Source: an uncultured Clostridia bacterium
GTDB lineage: Bacteria; Bacillota; Clostridia; UBA1381
Assembly: GCA_944391635.1 (NCBI GenBank)
Contig: CALXUL010000280.1
Span: 1-16,804, forward strand
Length of the DNA: 16,804 nt
Direction: 5' to 3'
Positions 6,033 through 11,680 of this stretch are shown here, piece after piece. Numbering within the stretch: position 1 is the first letter of the stretch; each line of letters begins with the position of its first letter. The notes below the pieces were generated by a model. The model made no database searches. It was given only the letters and a program-made list of their open reading frames with translations, and was not told the DNA's origin. The position numbers and the translations under genes were made by a program.

Positions 6033-6145
6033 GTGCAAGGAAACTGCGCAATAGCCTGGTAATTCAGACTTGCTGAAAAGTCGTTTTACCGCAGGCAGAT
6101 ATGAAAAAAAGTATTATTAATAGTTATTAAATAAAAATATAAATA

Positions 6146-6179
6146 GAGCTGGTTTTTAGGTAAAATCAGCTCCACTTTT
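6146..6179 (+). terminator. Second terminator-like hairpin
   Basis: GAGCTGGTTTT (6146-6156) pairs with AAAATCAGCTC (6162-6172), including one G-T pair, and CACTTTTT follows. It could act as a backup terminator for the rpmF operon, about 120 bases downstream of the first one. Confidence 0.55.
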
Positions 6180-6374
6180 TGCTTTTACGCGCGCATATGT
6201 GCGCCGATAAAGCCAAATGCAAAAAATATAGCTTCCTTTTTCGGAGTCTTGCCAGTCTGTTGATAATTTATCGACTAAATGAACCACGTAGCTATCGAGT
6301 GGTTTAAAAAAGATTAACAGCTAAATAAAACCTTCTTTTTGTGTTAGAATGAAAAAGACTGCCGGTCGAAAAAG

Positions 6375-6419
6375 TGTACTGCCCCAATTTGTATGGGCAG
6401 CACAAATTGGGGCAGTACA
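6375..6419. repeat. 17-bp perfect inverted repeat, bidirectional terminator or element ends
   Basis: TGTACTGCCCCAATTTG (6375-6391) is the exact reverse complement of the bases at 6403-6419, with an 11-base loop. On the plus strand a TTTCTTTT tract follows the stem; on the minus strand CTTTTT follows, so it could terminate transcription from both sides, including that of the gene at 6584-7060. The arms also start TG and end CA and begin TGTACTGC, like the ends of IS3/IS150-group insertion sequences. No transposase and no clear target duplication are seen. Confidence 0.65.
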
Positions 6420-6583
6420 TTTCTTTTATTCTACTATACGAGGTGCGTTTTTCTATTGTCCGTTTTTTATGGGCTTGTTCAAAAACAGGATGATTTGTTT
6501 ATGAAAAAGAATGTATCAACATAAATAGTTTAGAACATACAAAAAAGCAATTGTAAGTACTATATTGTATTTATGCTGGAAGT

Positions 6584-7060
6584 TCAGTCTTTTGCGTTTT
6601 CCTTGCAGGAAATGTGCGTAACTTCAAGCATAAATACTGCCGCATTATCCAAAGATTTTTCGTTAAAATCCCAGCCGTGTTTTGATGTTGCGGCAAACAT
6701 TATATTTTCAAGAGCAGATTTTTTTGCTTCTTTGTCGGTGATTTCCGTGATTATACCGGTGCCGATAACGCTCCGGTACGCTGCCGAAAACCCACAGGCA
6801 GTATCTGATGCAAGTATTTTGTATCCGCTGTCAAGCTCAAAGCCGACATTTGGGTTTTTGCGGATTAAATCAACTTTTCTGCCGGATTTTGCACTGTGAA
6901 AATAGAATATCCGCCTGTTTTCCTTGTTAATAAAACCGAAACTCAGCGGCACAATATAAACCTCTTTTCCATCATAAAAACCGATATGGAGAACACGGCA
7001 GCTTCTGATTATTTCATCAATCCGGTCATTTTCGGTTATTTCGCGGTCTTTTCTTCGCAT
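6584..7060 (-). CDS. Pyridoxamine 5'-phosphate oxidase-like FMN-binding protein (Nim-like)
   Basis: This 158-residue protein belongs to the FMN-binding split-barrel superfamily that includes pyridoxamine 5'-phosphate oxidase-related and NimA-type nitroimidazole resistance proteins. The start at 7060 gives the typical N-terminus MRRKDREIT, with GAGGGAAG upstream; a longer frame up to 7111 would add 17 residues unlike the family. Other family marks are the strand VYIVPLSFGF (residues 34-43), the FYFHSAKSGRKVDLIRKNPNVGFEL segment (52-76) that contributes to flavin binding, and YRSVIGTGIITEI (95-107). It is likely a flavin reductase of unknown substrate. Nitroimidazole resistance cannot be claimed from sequence. 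It lies downstream of the cyclophilins on the same strand, but a probable terminator at 7095-7162 separates them. Confidence 0.85.
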   Translation of the reverse strand: MRRKDREITENDRIDEIIRSCRVLHIGFYDGKEVYIVPLSFGFINKENRRIFYFHSAKSGRKVDLIRKNPNVGFELDSGYKILASDTACGFSAAYRSVIGTGIITEITDKEAKKSALENIMFAATSKHGWDFNEKSLDNAAVFMLEVTHISCKENAKD

Positions 7061-7094
7061 ATAAACACTTCCCTCTTCCCTTGATATATTTATT

Positions 7095-7162
7095 AAAAAA
7101 AGCAGCCGCAAAATGCGCCGGAATTAAGAAGAGTCCGGGGCATAAGTACCGACTGCTTTTTT
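7095..7162 (-). terminator. Compound terminator downstream of the cyclophilin genes
   Basis: Read on the minus strand, an outer stem AAAAAAGCAG/CTGCTTTTTT (7153-7162 with 7096-7105) encloses an inner stem. ATGCCCCGGA pairs with TCCGGCGCAT at nine of ten positions. The distal outer arm ends in a T-run. It starts 12 bases after the stop of the cyclophilin gene at 7175. The outer stem also has A-tracts and T-tracts on both sides, so it could work in both directions. Confidence 0.7.
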
Positions 7163-7174
7163 AAGAGTTATTTT

Positions 7175-7651
7175 TTATTTGAAACGTATCGATTCGATTA
7201 TCTGCGGCACAACGGGCGCATCAGCAAAGTTTGTTTTTACATTTGCGATACGGTCAACAACGTCCATTCCGCTGGTCACCTTGCCGAAAGCTGCATACTG
7301 CCCGTCAAGATGTGGAGCGTCTTCGTGCATAATGAAGAATTGGCTGCTTGCGGAGTTAGGGAAGGATGTGCGCGCCATTGACAGCACGCCGCGGGTATGC
7401 TTCAGTTCATTTCTCACACCGTTTGCGTCAAATTCACCTTTGATAGATTCAGCGTCTTTGTGGTTCATATCAGCGTCATAGCCGCCGCCCTGAATCATAA
7501 AGCCGGGAATTACGCGGTGGAATATCAAGCCGTCAAAGAATTTATCCTCTACAAGCTTGATAAAATTTGCAACCGTAATAGGCGCAATATTCGGATAAAG
7601 CTCGGCGTGTATTTCGCCGCCGCCCTGCATAGTAATAACAATCTCGTTCAT
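7175..7651 (-). CDS. Peptidyl-prolyl cis-trans isomerase, cyclophilin type, cytosolic
   Basis: Cyclophilins catalyse cis-trans isomerisation of X-Pro bonds during protein folding. This 158-residue form has no signal peptide and is therefore cytosolic. Active-site motifs are seen: FHRVIPGFMIQGGG (residues 45-57, with catalytic Arg47, Phe52 and Gln55), MARTSFPNSASSQFFIM and HLDGQYAAFGKV. It lies 2 bases downstream of a second, lipoprotein cyclophilin on the same strand, so the two are almost surely cotranscribed and perhaps translationally coupled. Strong identity between the two in the core suggests a tandem duplication. Confidence 0.95.
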   Translation of the reverse strand: MNEIVITMQGGGEIHAELYPNIAPITVANFIKLVEDKFFDGLIFHRVIPGFMIQGGGYDADMNHKDAESIKGEFDANGVRNELKHTRGVLSMARTSFPNSASSQFFIMHEDAPHLDGQYAAFGKVTSGMDVVDRIANVKTNFADAPVVPQIIESIRFK

Positions 7652-7653
7652 AA

Positions 7654-8244
7654 TTATTCCGCCTTTTCGTCAATAGTAATGGATTTAATAACCTGAGGCT
7701 CAACCGGAACGTCCTCCATACCGTTTGGAAGTGACTGGGTTTTTACGCCGGCAATTTTATCAATAACTTCAAGCCCTTCTGTAATCTTACCGAAAGCGGC
7801 ATATTGACCGTCAAGGTAAGAAGCGTCATCGTGCATAATGAAGAACTGGCTGCTTGCGGAATCGGGTACATTTGTGCGCGCCATTGAAATAACACCGCGG
7901 GTATGTTTCAGGTCGTTTTTCACGCCGTTTGTTTCAAATTCGCCCTTGATGGTATCGGCAGGCTTTTCGTTCATATCAGCGTCATATCCGCCGCCCTGAA
8001 TCATAAATCCGGGGATTACGCGGTGGAAAATCAGCCCTGAATAGAAATCCTCATTACAGAGCTTTACAAAATTTTCAACCGTAATCGGCGCAACATCAGG
8101 ATAAAGTTCGCCTTTCATTACCGACCCGTCCTCCATTTCGATTGTAAACGCAATTGGATCGGAGCTGTTTGTGCCGCAGGAGGCGAAAACAAGAAGCGCC
8201 ATAGAAAGTATGAGTATCCGGACTACATTTTTCATAAATTTCAT
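7654..8244 (-). CDS. Peptidyl-prolyl cis-trans isomerase, cyclophilin type, predicted lipoprotein
   Basis: This 196-residue cyclophilin carries an N-terminal lipoprotein signal: MKFMKNVVRILILSMALLVFASC, with the lipobox Cys at residue 23, followed by a short Ser/Asp linker. It would be anchored on the outer face of the membrane and help fold exported proteins. The catalytic domain has FHRVIPGFMIQGGG, ISMARTNVPDSASSQFFIM and YLDGQYAAFGKI. The start at 8244 has an AAAGG site 9 bases upstream; Met4 is an alternative with a poorer site. It lies 84 bases after gyrA on the same strand, with no clear terminator or promoter between them, so readthrough from gyrA is plausible. Confidence 0.93.
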   Translation of the reverse strand: MKFMKNVVRILILSMALLVFASCGTNSSDPIAFTIEMEDGSVMKGELYPDVAPITVENFVKLCNEDFYSGLIFHRVIPGFMIQGGGYDADMNEKPADTIKGEFETNGVKNDLKHTRGVISMARTNVPDSASSQFFIMHDDASYLDGQYAAFGKITEGLEVIDKIAGVKTQSLPNGMEDVPVEPQVIKSITIDEKAE

Positions 8245-8328
8245 ATTTTTAAACCTTTCTGCCCAAATTTTTTCTTCGCTTTCTGCGGGGCAAAACAGTA
8301 AGCGGTATAATTTTTTTTTAAAATTGAA

Positions 8329-10869
8329 CTATTCGCCATCGATTAGACTGTCGCCATCTAAGCTTGTTTCTGAGGTTTCACTGCTGTTTTCCGCGCCCTC
8401 TTCGTCTTCTTCACGTGAGGTAAGAGTCATACTTACAACTTTTACCCCGTCCTCAAGGCGCATCATACGCACACCTTGAGTCTGTCTGCCAAAAGTGCTG
8501 ACCTCGTTTGCATGCATACGTATCAGCACGCCGTCCGACGTTATCATTATAATATCGTCCTCGTCGCTGACCGAACCTATTCCGGCAAGCGAGCCGGTTT
8601 TATCGGTCAGGCGGTAGGTATATACGCCCTTGCCGCCGCGGCTTTGACAGTTATATTCATCAAATCCGGTCTTTTTGCCGTAGCCGTTTTCGGTTACGCA
8701 CAAAAGACTCTTGCCCGGTTCAATTTTTGCCGCGCCGATTACCTGGTCATCACCTGAAAGGCGTATACCGCGGACTCCGCGTGCAGTTCTCCCCATCGGG
8801 CGCACATCACTGGCACGAAAACGTATTGCAGACGCTTCTTTTGTACAGATGATTATTTCATCATCATCCTGGGTCAGCATTACGCTGATAAGGGAATCAC
8901 CCTCGGCAAGCTCTATTGCCCGCAATCCCGACGCACGTATGCGTGAATAGCTCATAAGGTCGGTTTTCTTAACCGTTCCGTTTTTGGTGATAAAGGTCAG
9001 ATATTTGTCATCGTCAAATTCGGGTATCGGAATCATAGCTGTAATCTTTTCGTCCGGCTCAAGCGGCAGAAGATTTACTATCGCCATACCCTTTGCTGTA
9101 CGGGTTGCCTCCGGAATACGGTAGCCTTTCATACAGTATACTACACCGCGTGTTGTAAAGAAGAGTATATTATTATGTGTGGAAGTGGTGAAAATCTGTT
9201 CCACAAAATCCTCTTCACGCGTAGAATGTCCCGCGATTCCGCGTCCGCCGCGGTGCTGTGAGCGGTAAGTTGAAACCGGTACACGCTTAGTATATCCATT
9301 ATGGGTGAGTGTTACGACAATTTCTTCCTCATCTATCAGGTCCTCAATGTCAATATCATCGGTTATCATTTCAATACCGGTGCGGCGCTCATCGCCGTAT
9401 TTTGCCTTTATGGCAAGGAGGTCCTCTTTTATTATTTCAAGAATCTTGCCCTCGTCGGCAAGAATACCCTTGTACTCTTCAATTTTAGCATGTGTTTCCT
9501 CAAGTTCCTGTTCAAGCTTGCTGCGTTCCATACCCGACAGACGTCCGAGAGGCATCTGCCAGATGGCTGTTGCCTGAACCTCATCAAGTCCAAAGCGCTC
9601 TTCAAACACTGGTTTTGCGTCGGCAAAAGACTTAGATGCGCGGATTATTTTAATAATCTCGTCGATATGGTCAACTGCAATCTTATAGCCTTCTAAAAGA
9701 TGCGCGCGTTCTTCAGCTTTTGCAAGATCAAACTTCGTACGCCGCAGGATAACGTCCTCCTGGTGCGCGATATAATAATTAATCATCTCACGCAGGTTCA
9801 AAAGCTTGGGCTTCTTGTCCACAAGAGCGATAAGAATTACACCGAAAGTTTCCTGGAGCTGGGTGTATTTGTATAGGTTATTTAATACAACGTTTGGATT
9901 GGCGTCGCGTTTTAGTTCGATATAAAAATGAATATTTTCATCCGACTCATCTCTTGTGCCCGAAATGCCGTCAAGTTTTCCGGCATGTACAAGCTCGTTA
10001 ATGTGCATTTCAAGCCTTTGTTTGTTGACCTGGTAAGGAAGCTCGGTTACGTGAATACGGCTTCTGCCCGAATCAAGTTCTTCAATTTCAGCGCGAGCCC
10101 GCATAATCAGCCTGCCGCGCCCGGTGGTATATGCCGCGCGTATGCCGCTAAGCCCCATGATAAGACCGCCGGTCGGAAAATCCGGACCTTTTATATATGT
10201 CATAAGCTCGTCAAGCTCTATCATTGGGTCATCTATTACAGCTACAATGCCGTCTACAATTTCACTGAGATTGTGAGGCGGTATATTTGTTGCCATACCA
10301 ACTGCGATACCGGATGAGCCGTTTACTAAAAGGTTAGGAAACCGAGATGGCAAAACATCGGGTTCTTTAAGCTTGTCATCATAGTTGGGAACAAAATCAA
10401 CGGTATTCTTTTCAATATCCGAAAGCATTTCCGATGCAAGCTTGGACATCTTCGCCTCAGTATAACGGTAAGCAGCCGGAGGGTCACCGTCGATAGAACC
10501 AAAGTTACCCTTACCCTGTACAAGCGGATATCTAAGTGAAAAATCCTGTCCAAGACGTACCATAGCGTCATAGACCGATGCATCGCCATGGGGATGATAT
10601 TTACCCAAAACATCACCGACGGTAGCGGCTGATTTTCTAAAATCATTTTCATAAAAAAGTTTAGATTCATACATATCATAAAGAATCCGGCGGTGAACCG
10701 GCTTCATTCCATCGCGGACGTCAGGCAGCGCACGGGATACAATTACGCTCATCGCATAGTCGATGTAGGATTGCTTCATCTCGTTGTTAAGCTCAACATC
10801 CACAATTTTTTGATTGGCAATGGCTTCCATATTAAGAGCCTTGTCAGGTTTATTCTTAGCCACAGGCAT
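8329..10869 (-). CDS. gyrA: DNA gyrase subunit A
   Basis: GyrA is the DNA breakage-reunion subunit of gyrase, which introduces negative supercoils. The product is about 846 residues from the ATG at 10869, which has GGAGG 3 bases upstream (short spacing); ATG 10830 is an alternative with a weaker site. Motifs include YIDYAMSVIVSRALPDVRDGMKPVHRRILY, the quinolone region HPHGDASVYDAM, GNFGSIDGDPPAAYRYTEA with catalytic Tyr136, and a C-terminal beta-pinwheel carrying a GyrA box (QSRGGKG at 8626-8646). The box supports GyrA over ParC. The residue equivalent to E. coli Ser83 is Ala97 and Asp87 is Asp101. An acidic tail closes the protein. gyrB is not in the window. A promoter at 10947-10975 serves it. 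Confidence 0.96.
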   Translation of the reverse strand: MPVAKNKPDKALNMEAIANQKIVDVELNNEMKQSYIDYAMSVIVSRALPDVRDGMKPVHRRILYDMYESKLFYENDFRKSAATVGDVLGKYHPHGDASVYDAMVRLGQDFSLRYPLVQGKGNFGSIDGDPPAAYRYTEAKMSKLASEMLSDIEKNTVDFVPNYDDKLKEPDVLPSRFPNLLVNGSSGIAVGMATNIPPHNLSEIVDGIVAVIDDPMIELDELMTYIKGPDFPTGGLIMGLSGIRAAYTTGRGRLIMRARAEIEELDSGRSRIHVTELPYQVNKQRLEMHINELVHAGKLDGISGTRDESDENIHFYIELKRDANPNVVLNNLYKYTQLQETFGVILIALVDKKPKLLNLREMINYYIAHQEDVILRRTKFDLAKAEERAHLLEGYKIAVDHIDEIIKIIRASKSFADAKPVFEERFGLDEVQATAIWQMPLGRLSGMERSKLEQELEETHAKIEEYKGILADEGKILEIIKEDLLAIKAKYGDERRTGIEMITDDIDIEDLIDEEEIVVTLTHNGYTKRVPVSTYRSQHRGGRGIAGHSTREEDFVEQIFTTSTHNNILFFTTRGVVYCMKGYRIPEATRTAKGMAIVNLLPLEPDEKITAMIPIPEFDDDKYLTFITKNGTVKKTDLMSYSRIRASGLRAIELAEGDSLISVMLTQDDDEIIICTKEASAIRFRASDVRPMGRTARGVRGIRLSGDDQVIGAAKIEPGKSLLCVTENGYGKKTGFDEYNCQSRGGKGVYTYRLTDKTGSLAGIGSVSDEDDIIMITSDGVLIRMHANEVSTFGRQTQGVRMMRLEDGVKVVSMTLTSREEDEEGAENSSETSETSLDGDSLIDGE

Positions 10870-10946
10870 ATGCCTCCTAAACAAAACAAACTCCGATTCC
10901 GGCAATATAGAAAATATTGTCAAAATTCGGGCATTTATTACCTATT

Positions 10947-10975
10947 ATTATAACATAAATTAATATAAAAATCAA
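10947..10975 (-). promoter_or_regulatory. gyrA promoter
   Basis: On the minus strand TTGATT (10970-10975) is followed by a 17-base spacer and a perfect TATAAT (10947-10952). Transcription would begin near 10940, leaving a leader of about 70 bases before the gyrA start. Confidence 0.7.
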
Positions 10976-11019
10976 GGAAAAGAGCAATAAAACCGGTGAT
11001 AGAATGCATAAAATAGGTA

Positions 11020-11373
11020 TGTGGAAAATATGGTTCAAACAGATATTATGTAAACCAAATGACAGATTTTTTCCACGTATAGAGGCGGGGACAAGAAAAG
11101 ATAAAACAGTGAAATTACGGGATTTTTTTGGTTTTCCACTTTTTCCACACAGTTATCCACGGGGAAAAGGGATAAAACAAACCGCATAACTATGTCGGGC
11201 AGAAGTTTTCCACGCGGTTTACATAAAATTATGTATAATTGTATAGGGTTATTAACGCTTAAAGTTGAAATTATGTCAACAAAATGTAAAATAACTAAAA
11301 AAAACGAGTGATAGTGCGGGTTTTAGATGTTAAAAATTTTTTTCAGAGTTATCCACACCTGTGGATAACTCTG
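11020..11373. promoter_or_regulatory. Cluster of DnaA-box-like sequences between gyrA and glgA
   Basis: Two perfect DnaA boxes (TTATCCACA at 11349-11357 on plus, and its complement at 11360-11368) lie together. Near matches are TTATCCACG (11153-11161), TTTTCCACA (11141-11149) and TGTGGAAAA (11020-11028, minus strand), each one mismatch away. TTTTCCACT (11132-11140), TTTTCCACG (11069-11077) and TTTTCCACG (11206-11214) are two mismatches away. The stretch 11220-11345 between the boxes is AT-rich. This could be a replication origin, a DnaA titration or reactivation site, or a DnaA-controlled promoter region. No dnaA or dnaN lies nearby in the window, and the ribosomal cluster to the left points toward the site, which is unusual for a main origin. 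Confidence 0.65.
11344..11373. repeat. 30-bp palindrome made of two facing perfect DnaA boxes
   Basis: CAGAGTTATCCACA (11344-11357) is the exact reverse complement of TGTGGATAACTCTG (11360-11373), with 2 bases between. Each arm contains a perfect TTATCCACA. An AT-rich run (GTTAAAAATTTTTTT) lies immediately left. No T-run follows on either strand in the position of an intrinsic terminator, which favours protein binding over termination. Confidence 0.85.
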
Positions 11374-11485
11374 TGCAATATGCAGCAGATGCATTGGATA
11401 GGTGCATTTTTCTGTACAATAGGTCAAATACAGACCTTTTGTACTGTTAAAAACAACGATTTTAAGCTTCAGACTATACAATAAA

Positions 11486-11514
11486 TTGACAAACAATAAG
11501 TTTTGCTGTAAAAT
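11486..11514 (+). promoter_or_regulatory. glgA promoter
   Basis: TTGACA (11486-11491), a 17-base spacer and TAAAAT (11509-11514) form a near-consensus promoter. Predicted transcription starts near 11521, giving a long leader of about 160 bases before glgA. Confidence 0.78.
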
Positions 11515-11520
11515 TAGAAT

Positions 11521-11680
11521 TAGTAAGAATCACAGTTTTTTTGTTTGAAGTGATTTTTATTGAATAAAAGGGATAAAATAGTAAAAGGGGTTTATGCCGG
11601 CTGCCCCGAATGGGCAAGGCAGAACAATATTACTGCATCCCGCCTGAGTTTTTCGGCAGGGAAGCGAAGGGAGAGAAATA
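11521..11680 (+). other. Long structured glgA leader
   Basis: The leader includes a CTGCC/GGCAG hairpin (11601-11622). A second stem, CCC-GCC/GGC-A-GGG (11639-11661, one bulged A), ends 6 bases before the AGGGAG ribosome binding site at 11668-11673. A 17-codon ATG frame runs 11594-11647 after AAGGGG, but spacing to that site is only 3 bases. The structure might affect glgA translation. I could not match it to a riboswitch class I know. Confidence 0.4.

Larger units (their letters stand above)
6033..6583. other. Intergenic region of about 550 bases with hairpins, no gene seen
   Basis: I see no ORF with a ribosome binding site and protein-like sequence here. The region is AT-rich. It contains a second terminator-like hairpin (6146-6172), an imperfect GC-rich palindrome around GCGCATATGTGCGC (6189-6204), a small AACCAC/GTGGTT hairpin (6282-6304) and the long inverted repeat at 6375-6419. 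It lies between a plus-strand operon and a minus-strand operon that converge, so several terminators are expected; mobile-element debris is also possible. Confidence 0.6.

Noticed and set aside
9301..9696. Plus-strand 131-codon frame inside gyrA
   Set aside because: It is antisense to a well-conserved gyrA region, lacks family resemblance and has no promoter or suitable start context.
11020..11373. Firm call of the chromosomal origin oriC
   Set aside because: The DnaA boxes are real matches, but there is no dnaA/dnaN neighbour and the ribosomal cluster to the left points toward the site, so only a DnaA-binding region is supported.
11344..11373. Intrinsic terminator made by the 30-bp palindrome
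   Set aside because: No T-run follows directly on either strand, and both arms contain exact DnaA boxes, which explains the symmetry better.
11594..11661. ZTP, THF or FMN riboswitch in the glgA leader
   Set aside because: Short similarities such as CCCGCCTGAG and CTGCCCCGAA are present, but the order and the remaining conserved parts of these classes are not.
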